The notes under the pieces were generated by a model. That model ran no database searches. It had not been told where the DNA came from and saw nothing but the letters and a program-made list of their open reading frames with translations. Shown here one piece after another: positions 45,456-53,873 of a stretch of DNA of 64,000 nucleotides. Each line of letters opens with the position of its first letter. The stretch's first letter is position 1. Location: the NCBI GenBank assembly GCA_002281735.1, contig NCGK01000001.1:124001-188000 (forward strand), written 5' to 3'. The position numbers were made by a program, and so were the translations under genes. Source of the DNA: Gammaproteobacteria bacterium 28-57-27. GTDB lineage: Bacteria > Pseudomonadota > Gammaproteobacteria > Halothiobacillales > Halothiobacillaceae.

Positions 45456-47171
45456 TCACTTACTCCAAGCATCCCGCAACGTCACTGTGCGGTTGTACAC
45501 CGGGTACTCTGCGCTGTGTTCTTTAATATCGGCGACAAAATAGCCGTGGCGTTCGAACTGGACGATGGTTTCGGGTGAAGCGGTGGCAAGGCTGGCTTCG
45601 AGCATGACGCGGGTGGCTGCTTTGGAGTTCGGGTTGATGTCTTCCAGAAAATCGCGCTCAAGCTCGGCAGGGTCGCCTTCGCGGCGGGAGCCGGGGGCGG
45701 GTACGGCAAACAGGCGGTCATACAAACGTACTTCGGACTCGACGGCGTGGGCAGCGGACAGCCAGTGGATATTGCCCTTGACCTTGCGCGATTCGGAGCC
45801 GGGAGTGCCGGATTTGGTCTCGAAATCGACTTCGGCGTAGACGCAAGTCACTTTGCCATCGGCATCTTTGTCAAAGCCGGTGCATTTGATGATAAAGCCG
45901 TAGCGCAGGCGTACTTCGCCGTCGGGACGCAGGCGGAAATAGCCTTTGGGCGGGGTTTCCATAAAGTCTTCGCGCTCGATCCACAGCTCGCGGGTCAGCG
46001 GTACCATGCGCTTGCCCAGCTCGGGTTTTTGCGGGTGATTGGGCGCGTAGCAGTCTTCGACATGCTCTGCGGGCACGTTGGTCAGCACCAGTTTGAGCGG
46101 GTCAAGCACGGCAATGCGGCGCTCGGCGCGCTCGTTCAAGTCTTCGCGCATACAGTCTTCCAGCACGCTCATGTCGATCAGGCTGTCGGATTTGGAGATG
46201 CCGATACGGTCGGTGAACAGTTTGAAGCCTTGCGGGGTGAAGCCACGACGGCGTGCGCCCTTGAGGGTGGGCATACGCGGGTCGTCCCAGCCTTCGACGT
46301 GATTTTCTTGCACCAATTGGATGAGTTTGCGCTTGGAGAGCACGGTGTAGGTCAAATTCAGGCGCGAGAATTCGATTTGCTGCGGTAGCGGACGAGTGAA
46401 ATGCCCGGCATCGGCCAGACGCTCCAGAAACCAGTCGTACAGCGGGCGGTGGGATTCAAACTCCAGCGTACACAGCGAATGGGTGATATTTTCCAGCGCG
46501 TCGGACACGCAGTGCGCGTAGTCGTACATCGGGTAGATGCACCAGGCATCGCCGCTGCGGTGGTGGTGCGCGTGACGGATGCGGTAAATCGCTGGGTCGC
46601 GCAGGTTGATATTGGGCGAGGCCATGTCGATTTTGGCGCGCAGGATGTGGGTGCCGTCGGCGAATTCGCCCGCCTTCATGCGGCGGAACAGATCGAGGTT
46701 TTCTTCGATGCTGCGCGTGCGGTAGGGGCTATCGCTGCCGACTTGGGTCAGGGTGCCGCGTGTGGCGCGCATTTCTTCAGCATTCTGCGAGTCCACATAG
46801 GCGTAGCCGCCCTGAATCAGGCTCTCGGCAAAGGTATAAAGCTGCGCGAAATAATCCGAGGTGAAATAGAGGTGTGCGGAGGTGTCAAAGCCGAGCCAGT
46901 GCACATCTTCGAGGATGGCATCGACGTATTCCTGCTCTTCCTTGGTCGGGTTGGTGTCGTCGAAGCGCATGTGACACGCGCCGCCAAACTCGGCGGCCAG
47001 GCCGAAGTTGAGAAAAATGCTCTTGGCATGGCCGAAATGCAGATAGCCGTTTGGCTCGGGCGGGAAGCGGGTTTCGACGCGGCCGCTCCATTTGGCGGAG
47101 GCGTTGTCGGCTTCGACCAGAGTGCGGATGAAATGGACGGCGGGGGCGGGGGCGTTGTGGGAGTGACTCAT
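45456..47171 (-). CDS. glnS: Glutaminyl-tRNA synthetase
   Basis: Class I synthetase of 571 residues charging tRNA-Gln; direct charging implies no full need of the GatCAB route for Gln. The HIGH-type motif is PPEPNGYLHFGHAKSI, the KMSKS-type motif is VLSKRKL, and the anticodon-binding beta-barrels fill the C-terminal 230 residues. The start MSHSHNAPAPAV is normal. It follows fdxA on the same strand by 51 bases. Confidence 0.96.
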   Translation of the reverse strand: MSHSHNAPAPAVHFIRTLVEADNASAKWSGRVETRFPPEPNGYLHFGHAKSIFLNFGLAAEFGGACHMRFDDTNPTKEEQEYVDAILEDVHWLGFDTSAHLYFTSDYFAQLYTFAESLIQGGYAYVDSQNAEEMRATRGTLTQVGSDSPYRTRSIEENLDLFRRMKAGEFADGTHILRAKIDMASPNINLRDPAIYRIRHAHHHRSGDAWCIYPMYDYAHCVSDALENITHSLCTLEFESHRPLYDWFLERLADAGHFTRPLPQQIEFSRLNLTYTVLSKRKLIQLVQENHVEGWDDPRMPTLKGARRRGFTPQGFKLFTDRIGISKSDSLIDMSVLEDCMREDLNERAERRIAVLDPLKLVLTNVPAEHVEDCYAPNHPQKPELGKRMVPLTRELWIEREDFMETPPKGYFRLRPDGEVRLRYGFIIKCTGFDKDADGKVTCVYAEVDFETKSGTPGSESRKVKGNIHWLSAAHAVESEVRLYDRLFAVPAPGSRREGDPAELERDFLEDINPNSKAATRVMLEASLATASPETIVQFERHGYFVADIKEHSAEYPVYNRTVTLRDAWSK

Positions 47172-47222
47172 GCGGCGGCGATCATTTTGAGTAAATAGTG
47201 CCGCGCATTATGCCACGCCGGG

Positions 47223-47546
47223 TTAACGCTTGAGGTGCGGCAGTTTGTTAGGTTTGCCATCCCATTCGGCGGCATCGGGCAGGGCATCTTTTTTGCGCGT
47301 GATGACCGGCCATTTTTGTGCCAGATCGCTATTGAGTTGGATGAATTTGAGCTCGCTGGCGGGCAGGTCATCCTCGGCGAAAATTGCTTGCGCCGGGCAT
47401 TCGGGCACGCAAAGCGCGCAGTCAATGCACTCGTCGGGATCGATCACCAGAAAGTTCGGCCCTTCGTGGAAGCAATCCACCGGGCAGACTTCCACGCAGT
47501 CGGTGTATTTGCATTGAATGCAGTTGTCGGTAACGACGAAGGCCAT
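47223..47546 (-). CDS. fdxA: 7Fe ferredoxin
   Basis: 107 residues of the [3Fe-4S][4Fe-4S] ferredoxin family. Cys motifs are [18 protein letters not shown] and [12 protein letters not shown]; the C-terminal extension of about 45 residues ([28 protein letters not shown]) is typical of proteobacterial FdxA. An electron carrier whose partner is not fixed by context. Starts at the ATG at 47546. Confidence 0.95.
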   Translation of the reverse strand: MAFVVTDNCIQCKYTDCVEVCPVDCFHEGPNFLVIDPDECIDCALCVPECPAQAIFAEDDLPASELKFIQLNSDLAQKWPVITRKKDALPDAAEWDGKPNKLPHLKR

Positions 47547-47556
47547 AATTCGTTCC

Positions 47557-47910
47557 TCAGGAGGGTTGGGTGTCGTTTGAAACAGCATTCAGTTTCAAGA
47601 TCAAGTCAGGCAGAGCGTTGTGGACAGTATCCCAAACAATATCCATATCAATTTCAAAATAACCATGTGCCAAACGGTTACGCATACCGCGCATGTTGCG
47701 CCATGCAACTTGTGGATAACACGCCGCAAGCTCGGTGTTTTCATGCAGTAATTTGGTCGCGGCCTCGCCAATGATAATCAGGTTCATCACCACGGTTTGT
47801 TGCGTGCGGGTATCCGCAAGGAAGTCGGCATGCTGCATTCCTTCGGTGTAACTGAGTGCTAGTCGTGCAGCCTCGCGAATGTGCTCAATATAATCCAAAG
47901 CTCGATTCAT
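47557..47910 (-). CDS. hepT: HepT-like toxin
   Basis: 117 residues of the HEPN/DUF86 HepT family. The RNase motif R-x4-H-x-Y is present in [18 protein letters not shown]; the helices [19 protein letters not shown] and [16 protein letters not shown] are typical. With MntA it forms a type VII toxin-antitoxin system, in which MntA AMPylates the Tyr of the HepT motif. Overlaps mntA by 4 bases. Confidence 0.92.
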   Translation of the reverse strand: MNRALDYIEHIREAARLALSYTEGMQHADFLADTRTQQTVVMNLIIIGEAATKLLHENTELAACYPQVAWRNMRGMRNRLAHGYFEIDMDIVWDTVHNALPDLILKLNAVSNDTQPS

Positions 47911-48197
47911 AGCGGGCGCGCTTCAGCTAGAACCTGTTGACGAAAATGTGCAGGCAGGTCTTTGGGAGTGCGTAAATCGACGCTTACTCCGAGAAGCGTT
48001 TCGAGTTCATCCTGTAAGCCACCTAGGTCAAACAATGTTGTACCGGGTTGTGCTTCGAGAAGTAAATCAAGATCACTATCTTCGCCGTCACACCCACGCA
48101 ACACCGAGCCGAACACGCGTGGATTGCTCACGCGATAGCGGGCAATCAGCGCACTGACTTCTGTGCGTTTTTGCTCAAGAGCGAGAGAGGGTTTCAT
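47907..48197 (-). CDS. mntA: MntA-like nucleotidyltransferase antitoxin
   Basis: 96 residues of the minimal nucleotidyltransferase family with the G-S-x-R-G and D-x-D motifs in VFGSVLRGCDGEDSDLDLLLEA, and a third Asp in VSVDLRTPKD. It should AMPylate and inactivate HepT, encoded next with an ATGA overlap. Both genes look intact. Confidence 0.92.
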   Translation of the reverse strand: MKPSLALEQKRTEVSALIARYRVSNPRVFGSVLRGCDGEDSDLDLLLEAQPGTTLFDLGGLQDELETLLGVSVDLRTPKDLPAHFRQQVLAEARPL

Positions 48198-48340
48198 GAT
48201 GGTGGTGATATTTGAACGGGAGGATGCTGCACATTGTAGCCCGGATGCACACGCGCGCTACCACATGGCTTTTAAGCGATACACAGCACCCAGCGTCTCG
48301 CTCGAGCTGAAGCCCGATGGGTGAGGACGCATGATCCTGC

Positions 48341-48369
48341 TTGACTTGTTGTTGAATAGTTAATATTAT
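48341..48369 (+). promoter_or_regulatory. Sigma-70-type promoter of Y RNA 1
   Basis: TTGACT (48341-48346), a 17-bp spacer, TATTAT (48364-48369). The expected start, about 7 bases on, falls at the first base of the terminal helix of the RNA (48376). Confidence 0.8.
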
Positions 48370-48375
48370 TTCAAA

Positions 48376-48512
48376 CATGCGTAGTGAAGCACACCGTTAC
48401 TTCGACCTATAATCGAGAGGTCATGGGTTCGAGTCCCGTTGCGAGCGCCATGTGCGGTCGTATAGCTCAGTGGTAGAGCGCTTAACGTTCGGTGTGCGCT
48501 TGTTCTCGTATG
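48376..48512 (+). ncRNA. yrlA: Y RNA 1 (YrlA-type, with permuted tRNA module)
   Basis: About 137 nt. Its ends pair: CATGCG with CGTATG, an internal loop TAGTG/GTTCT, AAG with CTT, and CACACCG (48390-48396) with CGGTGTG (48490-48496), a bulged helix as needed for Ro60. Inside lies a tRNA in permuted order: anticodon-stem strand TCGAG (48413-48417), AGGTC, T arm ATGGG-TTCGAGT-CCCGT, an acceptor strand (48440-48448) joined by the loop CATGT to its partner (48454-48462, one G-G mismatch), then TA, D arm GCTC-AGTGGTA-GAGC and CTTAA. The anticodon loop is where the Ro helix attaches. No CCA end exists. It precedes the Ro60 gene by about 390 bases. Confidence 0.8.
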
Positions 48513-48519
48513 AATGTGC

Positions 48520-48548
48520 TTGACTTGATTTTGATTAATTAATAAGAT
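48520..48548 (+). promoter_or_regulatory. Sigma-70-type promoter of Y RNA 2
   Basis: TTGACT (48520-48525), a 17-bp spacer, TAAGAT (48543-48548). The start is expected near 48555, the first base of the second RNA's terminal helix. The promoter shares TTGACTTG and TTAAT with the first unit. Confidence 0.78.
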
Positions 48549-48554
48549 TTCAGT

Positions 48555-48686
48555 TATGTGTAGTGAAGTGCACCGTTACTTCGGTTGTCATGGGTTCGAA
48601 CCCCATCTCGGCTTCTTTGTGAAGTCGTGTAGCTCAGTTGGTAGAGCCCCAGTGTTTACTGTTCGGTGTGCGTTTGTTCTCGCATG
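48555..48686 (+). ncRNA. yrlA: Y RNA 2 (YrlA-type, with permuted tRNA module)
   Basis: About 132 nt, same plan as the first unit. TATGTG (48555-48560) pairs with CGCATG (48681-48686) using G-U pairs, and GTGCACCG (48568-48575) with CGGTGTGC (48664-48671). The tRNA-like core has T arm ATGGG-TTCGAAC-CCCAT (perfect), acceptor strand 48607-48615 joined by loop TTTGT to 48621-48629 (nine pairs with one U-U mismatch), TA and D arm GCTC-AGTTGGTA-GAGC. The two units differ in many stem bases but keep the pairs, including compensating changes in the acceptor stem. Both are probably bound by Rsr. Confidence 0.8.
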
Positions 48687-48790
48687 AATGATTTTGAGTG
48701 GTGTTGAATGCGGTTACTTCCTTTGAAATGAAAACCCCGCATTCGCTTTGTTCCCTCATGATTTCGCGTGCCGTAAGTTTCAGCGCTTTC

Positions 48791-48832
48791 GCCTGTCATC
48801 GGGCGCCTGTGATCGGGCGCCTGTGATCGGGC
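48791..48832 (+). repeat. Three 14-bp tandem repeats in the rsr leader
   Basis: GCCTGTCATCGGGC, GCCTGTGATCGGGC, GCCTGTGATCGGGC in direct tandem, followed by a partial GTATGTCATAGG. It lies 66 bases before the rsr ATG. Could be a regulator site or a simple slippage repeat. Confidence 0.7.
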
Positions 48833-48898
48833 GTATGTCATAGGCTGAGTGGCTGTTGTCGCGGGCATCAGAGGGTTCTTTGGATAAGAGAACGTGCT

Positions 48899-50311
48899 AT
48901 GAAACTGAATACTCGTGCTATTCGCCCGCGCACCCATGAAGGTGCCGTGGCATCTCCCATCTCCGCCGCAGAAGAATTGCGGCGCTCCGTACTGTCCTGC
49001 CTGCTGTGGGAAAACCAGTTCTATGAAAGTGGCGAGGATATTGCGGTTCGCATCGCGCGTTTGGTGCCGAAAGTGGGCTTTGACGCTTTGGCTGAACTTG
49101 CCATCGAAGCCCGCGAATCCATGAAATTGCGTCATGTGCCGCTGTTGCTGGTGCGCGAAGGGTTGCGTCATTACGGCGGTCGCAAGATGGGCGACCTCAT
49201 CGAGCGGGTGATCCAGCGCCCGGATGAAATGGGCGAGCTTATGGCGCTGTATTGGCAGGAAAATCCTGACGCGCCGCTGGCCAAGCAGCTTAAAGTCGGC
49301 CTTGCGCGTGCCTTCCGCAAATTCGATGCCTACCAGTTGGCAAAATACGATCGCGCTGCGAGTGTGCGCTTGCGTGACGTGGTGTTTCTGACCCACGTGC
49401 GTGCTGGCGATAACCGCGTTCTGGCTGAAAACATCGCCAAGCTGGTGAATAAGGAAACTATTCCCGCAGAGGTTGTGGAGCGTTACGGCTTTGAAAGCAT
49501 GGCACCGGGTTTGTCCGTACCGGATACATGGGAGGTCGCTCTTTCATCCGGCAAGGACAAGTGCGAAACCTTTGAACGCATGATTCAGGAGCGCAAGCTT
49601 GGCGCACTGGCGATGCTGCGTAACCTGCGTGGCATGGTCGAGGCGGACGTGCCTGAAGAGATCATCCGCCAAGGGTTGTCCAGCATGAAGACCGAGCGGG
49701 TGCTGCCGTTCCGTTTTCTTGCCGCCGCGCGCTATGCGCCGCAATTTGAGCCTGAACTGGAAGCCGGGATGTTCAAGTCCCTCCAAGGCGTGGCGAAGCT
49801 ACCGGGCAAGACGATCATTCTGGTCGATATTTCCAGCTCGATGGAGGCGACCCTCGCAGCCCGAAGCGACATGAAGCGCGTGGATGCCGCCTATGGACTT
49901 GCCATCATGGCACGCGAGGTTTGCAAACAGGTTCGCGTGAGAACCTTCAGCGATAACATTGTCGAGGTACCGCCACGACGTGGGTTTGCATTGCGTGATG
50001 CCATGCACAATTCTCAAGCGCATAACGCGACGTATCTTGGCAAGGCAATGAGCGAGATCAATCGCAAGGGCGAGGCGTCCGACCGACTGATTGTTATCAC
50101 CGATGAGCAATCGCAAGACCAGGTACCGGCGCCGAAGGCCTCCAATGCCTACATGATTAACGTCGCTTCGTTTCAGAATGGAGTCGGCTATGAGCAGGGC
50201 TGGACGCACATCAATGGCTGGTCTGAGCATGTTGTGCGCTATATCGCGGCGCTTGAGGGGGTCGCCGACCCGGAGGAGGGAGGGGACGTACTTGACGAGA
50301 GCGCAGTGTGA
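48899..50311 (+). CDS. rsr: Ro60 orthologue (Rsr), TROVE-vWA protein
   Basis: 470 residues. The TROVE domain (about 15-290, HEAT-like helices, with LSCLLWENQFYESGEDIAVR, LAIEARESMKLRHVPLLL, LRDVVFLTHVRA and ALAMLRNLRGM) forms the ring that holds misfolded RNA and the Y RNA. The von Willebrand A domain follows with a MIDAS-type DISSSME and the segment LIVITDEQSQD. In bacteria Rsr with YrlA RNA is linked to rRNA and RNA decay through PNPase, or to RtcB repair operons; no rtcB is seen here. The stop overlaps the start of the next gene. Its proximity to the two Y RNAs makes an RNP module very likely. Confidence 0.95.
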   Translation: MKLNTRAIRPRTHEGAVASPISAAEELRRSVLSCLLWENQFYESGEDIAVRIARLVPKVGFDALAELAIEARESMKLRHVPLLLVREGLRHYGGRKMGDLIERVIQRPDEMGELMALYWQENPDAPLAKQLKVGLARAFRKFDAYQLAKYDRAASVRLRDVVFLTHVRAGDNRVLAENIAKLVNKETIPAEVVERYGFESMAPGLSVPDTWEVALSSGKDKCETFERMIQERKLGALAMLRNLRGMVEADVPEEIIRQGLSSMKTERVLPFRFLAAARYAPQFEPELEAGMFKSLQGVAKLPGKTIILVDISSSMEATLAARSDMKRVDAAYGLAIMAREVCKQVRVRTFSDNIVEVPPRRGFALRDAMHNSQAHNATYLGKAMSEINRKGEASDRLIVITDEQSQDQVPAPKASNAYMINVASFQNGVGYEQGWTHINGWSEHVVRYIAALEGVADPEEGGDVLDESAV

Positions 50312-50664
50312 AGTCCAACACGCCGACTAAACGCGGTGGGCGGCGTGAAAACGCCGGTCGCCCGCGTCTATCGCATGAGCTCAAACAGCCGGTCTCTGTT
50401 TCGCTCACTCGATCCGAGGTGGAGCATTTGGACAGTATGAACGAGGGTGGCCGATCTCAGGCGGTTTCATCCCTCCTGAGAATGCACAGCAAGAGTGTGC
50501 GAATCTGGTCGCGGAATGACGCTCCGGCATCACTTGGCGATCCAGGCGAGGCCTCCTTCATGGCGGAATGCCCCAACACGCTGCTTGATCTTTTCAATGA
50601 AGTCCCACACCACAAAGAGCCCCATCCCATACTCAAGGGATGGGCTCTTCTTTGGCTTGATTGA
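50308..50664 (+). CDS. Ribbon-helix-helix-like small protein after rsr
   Basis: 118 codons from a GTG that overlaps the rsr stop (GTGA). The start KRGGRRENAGRPRLSHEL resembles the G-G-x-R-x-G-A-G-R-P basic motif common in small phage and plasmid DNA-binding proteins, and PVSVSLTRSEVEHLDSMN with SQAVSSLLR looks like a ribbon-helix-helix. The last 15 codons run through a terminator hairpin, so the original C-terminus may have been changed. Function unknown; it is probably co-expressed with rsr. Confidence 0.6.
   Translation: MKSNTPTKRGGRRENAGRPRLSHELKQPVSVSLTRSEVEHLDSMNEGGRSQAVSSLLRMHSKSVRIWSRNDAPASLGDPGEASFMAECPNTLLDLFNEVPHHKEPHPILKGWALLWLD
50615..50655 (+). terminator. Terminator of the rsr transcript
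   Basis: AAGAGCCCCATCCC-ATACTCAA-GGGATGGGCTCTT followed by CTTCTTT. A 13-bp stem with one bulge. It lies within the 3' end of the RHH-like reading frame. Confidence 0.8.
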
Positions 50665-50686
50665 ATTTCCAAGCTTTGGCAGGCAG

Positions 50687-51019
50687 CTAGGTGTTTTTTT
50701 CATTCATTTCAATTTGGCGCAAGCGATCTTCTATCTTCGAACGATCCAGATATCCAGAAAATAAAGGCCATTCTTCATATGACCTTGTTTGGAAAATGTG
50801 CTCTGCACACTTAACTCCACCCCAAAAACACATGAAAACTAGAATGAATTTGTAAATATTTGGCTCAATAAATAGAAAAAAAGCTATAGGTATCAGAAAA
50901 AGCAAAAAACCAATCTCGTTGAGTATTTTCCTCCAAAGACTTTGTGGTTTTTTAACGTATTTTCCATCCATGATAAGGATGAAAGTAATGAGCTTTTCTT
51001 TTTCTTTACTATGAGACAT
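50687..51019 (-). CDS. Small hypothetical membrane protein
   Basis: 110 residues, clearly AT-rich. Two adjacent membrane helices (GFLLFLIPIAFFLFIEP and FILVFMCFWGGVKCAEHIF) sit between a basic N-terminus and a charged C-terminal tail that may be helical. No family recognised. It is convergent with the rsr operon and followed upstream by a hairpin at 51055. An internal ATG at 50971 is a possible start. Confidence 0.5.
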   Translation of the reverse strand: MSHSKEKEKLITFILIMDGKYVKKPQSLWRKILNEIGFLLFLIPIAFFLFIEPNIYKFILVFMCFWGGVKCAEHIFQTRSYEEWPLFSGYLDRSKIEDRLRQIEMNEKNT

Positions 51020-51054
51020 GGATTTTTGACTCTGTTATGTGCAAATAGTAATTT

Positions 51055-51077
51055 GCATGTATTGGGGCAATACATGC
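51055..51077. other. Perfect 10-bp hairpin upstream of the small membrane protein
   Basis: GCATGTATTG-GGG-CAATACATGC. No T tract follows, so it is more likely an operator or protein-binding site than a terminator. The rest of the 51020-51268 gap shows no gene. Confidence 0.4.
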
Positions 51078-51268
51078 CACCTCAGCCATAACCGCATCAT
51101 GCGGCACTAGCGGACGCTTATCGGCCGGGCTGGTGGCCACCACGCAGTATGACTGGATTCAAGCACGCGACTTTCAAATTCGGAAATCAAGGGTGATAGC
51201 AAGGTTATTGTCATGGGCGATCTCCGATCATGATGTGATTTGCATTGCAGTTCGAATGGCTTGCGTTG

Positions 51269-53842
51269 CTATAAAGACAACAGCCCCTTCAGACGATATA
51301 AGGCATCCAAAGCCTCGCGTGGGCTGAGCTCATCCGGGTTGAGTTCGCGCAGGGCGTCCAGCGCAGGCTCGGGTTCTGTGACTTCAACATGCGGGGTGTA
51401 GAACAAATCCAGTTGCGGCACGGGCGCGGCGGCGGATTCATTTTCCAGTTGGCGCAAATGCTTGCGTGCATTCTGGATCACTTTTTTCGGCACACCGGCC
51501 AGCTGGGCGACTTGCAGGCCGTAGCTCTGGCTGGCGGGGCCGTCTTGCACCGCGTGCAAGAACACGATGCGCTCGCCATGTTCTACGGCGGCGAGGTGGG
51601 CGTTGCGTGCGTTGGCAAGGGTTTCGGGCAGGCGGGTCAACTCGAAGTAATGGGTTGCAAATAACGTGTAGGCATTTAATTCTGCAAGCTTTTCTGCCAC
51701 CGCCCAGGCGAGTGCCAGGCCGTCAAAGGTGCTGGTGCCACGCCCGATTTCATCCATCAATACCAGGCTTTGTGCCGTGGCGTGGTGCAGGATATTGGCG
51801 GTTTCGGTCATCTCCACCATAAAGGTCGAGCGCCCGGTGGCCAGGTCATCCGAGGCACCGATGCGGGTAAAGATGCGGTCGATCGGGCCGATGCGCGCCG
51901 TCTGCGCCGGAACATGGCTGCCAATATGCGCAAGCAGCACAATCAATGCCGTTTGACGCATGTAGGTCGATTTTCCGCCCATGTTTGGCCCGGTAATCAG
52001 CAACAGGCTTTGTTCGGGCGAAAGCTGGGTGTCATTGGCGATAAAGGGGCTGTCCAGCGTGGCTTCGACCACGGGATGCCGCCCGCCCTGAATATCGATA
52101 CCGGGTTCATCGCTAAGTACGGGGCGGCACCAGTCCAGTGTCAAGGCGCGTTCGGCCAGAGTGCACAGAACATCCAGCGTGGCGAGACCTCGCGCGATAC
52201 GAGCGAGTGCGCTGTGGTGTTCGATCAGCGTATCGAGAAGGTTTTCAAACAGCCATTTCTCACGCGCCAAGGAGCGTTCACGCGCGGAAAGCACTTTGTC
52301 TTCGTAGCTTTTCAGCTCCGGGGTGATGTAGCGTTCCGCGCCTTTGAGGGTCTGGCGGCGGATGTAGTCGGCGGGGGCTTTTTCGGCCTGCGTGCGCGTG
52401 AGTTCGATGAAAAAGCCATGCACGCGGTTGTAGGCGACTTTGAGCGTGGCAATGCCGGTGCGCTCGCGTTCGCGTTGCTCCAAAGCCAGCAAAAAACCGT
52501 CGGCATTGGCCGAAAGGCTGCGCAATTCATCCAGTTCGGCATCAAAGCCCGCAGCAATCACGCCACCCTCACGCAACAGGGCGGCGGGCGGTTCAGCAAT
52601 CGCACTGACCAGCAGATGGTGCAGCTCAGGTTGCGCTTCGAGCTGGCTTTGCAGGTCGAGCAGCGCATCACGTTGCAGCGCGGCAAGACTGGCGTGCAAA
52701 CCGGGGAGTTGCCCCAACGTTTGACGCAGGGCGGAGAGGTCACGCGGGCGCGCACTGCGCAGGGCAATGCGTGCAAGGATGCGTTCGACATCGGCGGTTT
52801 CGCGCAAAAGATCGTGCAGTGGCTGCATGGCGCGGGTGTCGATCAGTGCGTCGATGGCCTCTTGGCGGGCGAATAACACGCTGCGATCACGCAAAGGCCG
52901 ATGCAGCCAGCGGCGCAGTTCGCGTGCGCCCAAGGCGGTCACCGTGCGGTCAAGCACACCGAGCAGACTGTGGCGACGCTCGCCGGAGGTGGAGCTGTCC
53001 AGTTCCAGATTGCGCCGCGCCACGGCATCCAGCAGCAGGCCATCCTCGCGCCGCTCCAAGCCAATGCCGCTCAGATGCGGCAGGGCGGCGCGCTGGGTGT
53101 CGTTCAAATAAGCCAGCAAGGCGCCTGCCGCACCGATAGCTCGCGCATGTCCGATCAGGCCAAAGCCGCTCAGGTCATGCACACCGAATTGCGCGCACAA
53201 GGCGCGCTCGCCACTATCGACGCCAAAATGCCAGATCGGACGCGGGCGGGTTCCGCTTAATTCACGTAGAGCCGCAGGCAGGGCAAGATTCTCGGGATAG
53301 AGCAACTCAGCGGGCGCAAGCCGCGCCAGTTCAGCGCTCAGGCTCTCGTCATCATCCAGCTCCATGGCGCGAAAGCGTCCGCTGGCCAGCTCCACCCAGG
53401 CCAAACCCCAGCCTTGCTTGGTGGTTAGCACGGCTGCCAGCAGGTTATCGTGCTTGTCTTCCAGCAGGGCTTCGTCGGTCAAGGTACCGGGCGTGATAAT
53501 GCGTACCACCTGCCGCTCGACCGGCCCTTTGCTGGTGGCCGGGTCGCCGATCTGCTCGCAAATCGCCACCGACTCGCCCATTTTCACCAGACGCGCCAGA
53601 TAGCCCTCAGCGGCATGATAAGGCACGCCCGCCATCGGAATCGGCTCGCCCGCCGACTGGCCGCGATGGGTGAGGGTCAGATCCAGCATGGCGGCAACTC
53701 GCCGCGCATCCTCGAAAAACATCTCGTAAAAATCACCCATGCGATAGAACAGCACGCTGCCGGGAAACTCGGCCTTGATGCGTAGAAATTGCTGCATCAT
53801 GGGGGTGTGGCTGCTTAGGTCGGGGTGGGTTGGGTTTGTCAT
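51269..53842 (-). CDS. mutS: DNA mismatch repair protein MutS
   Basis: 857 residues, standard length. The mismatch-binding [15 protein letters not shown] with the Phe-x-Glu reading wedge is at the N-terminus; the ABC ATPase has [15 protein letters not shown] (Walker A), [16 protein letters not shown] (Walker B and signature) and [10 protein letters not shown]. The ring clamp and connector lie between. Acts with MutL on replication errors. Monocistronic. Confidence 0.97.
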   Translation of the reverse strand: MTNPTHPDLSSHTPMMQQFLRIKAEFPGSVLFYRMGDFYEMFFEDARRVAAMLDLTLTHRGQSAGEPIPMAGVPYHAAEGYLARLVKMGESVAICEQIGDPATSKGPVERQVVRIITPGTLTDEALLEDKHDNLLAAVLTTKQGWGLAWVELASGRFRAMELDDDESLSAELARLAPAELLYPENLALPAALRELSGTRPRPIWHFGVDSGERALCAQFGVHDLSGFGLIGHARAIGAAGALLAYLNDTQRAALPHLSGIGLERREDGLLLDAVARRNLELDSSTSGERRHSLLGVLDRTVTALGARELRRWLHRPLRDRSVLFARQEAIDALIDTRAMQPLHDLLRETADVERILARIALRSARPRDLSALRQTLGQLPGLHASLAALQRDALLDLQSQLEAQPELHHLLVSAIAEPPAALLREGGVIAAGFDAELDELRSLSANADGFLLALEQRERERTGIATLKVAYNRVHGFFIELTRTQAEKAPADYIRRQTLKGAERYITPELKSYEDKVLSARERSLAREKWLFENLLDTLIEHHSALARIARGLATLDVLCTLAERALTLDWCRPVLSDEPGIDIQGGRHPVVEATLDSPFIANDTQLSPEQSLLLITGPNMGGKSTYMRQTALIVLLAHIGSHVPAQTARIGPIDRIFTRIGASDDLATGRSTFMVEMTETANILHHATAQSLVLMDEIGRGTSTFDGLALAWAVAEKLAELNAYTLFATHYFELTRLPETLANARNAHLAAVEHGERIVFLHAVQDGPASQSYGLQVAQLAGVPKKVIQNARKHLRQLENESAAAPVPQLDLFYTPHVEVTEPEPALDALRELNPDELSPREALDALYRLKGLLSL

Positions 53843-53873
53843 AAATACGGTTAAATGCAGTGGTGATAAAAAC

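Noticed and set aside
48481-48600. An intron-containing tRNA (D half, long insert, T half)
   Set aside because: The D half at 48465 and T half at 48590 do not pair in the acceptor stem, whereas each pairs well with the neighbouring unit. The insert contains a promoter and the ends of two RNAs.
48414-48650. Ordinary tRNA genes, because GGTTCGAATCC-like T arms and TAGCTCAG D arms occur
   Set aside because: Each T arm precedes, not follows, the D arm it pairs with; no anticodon loop lies between D and T arms in the normal order; the acceptor strands pair across a 5-nt loop. The parts make permuted tRNA-like domains of Y RNAs, not tRNAs.
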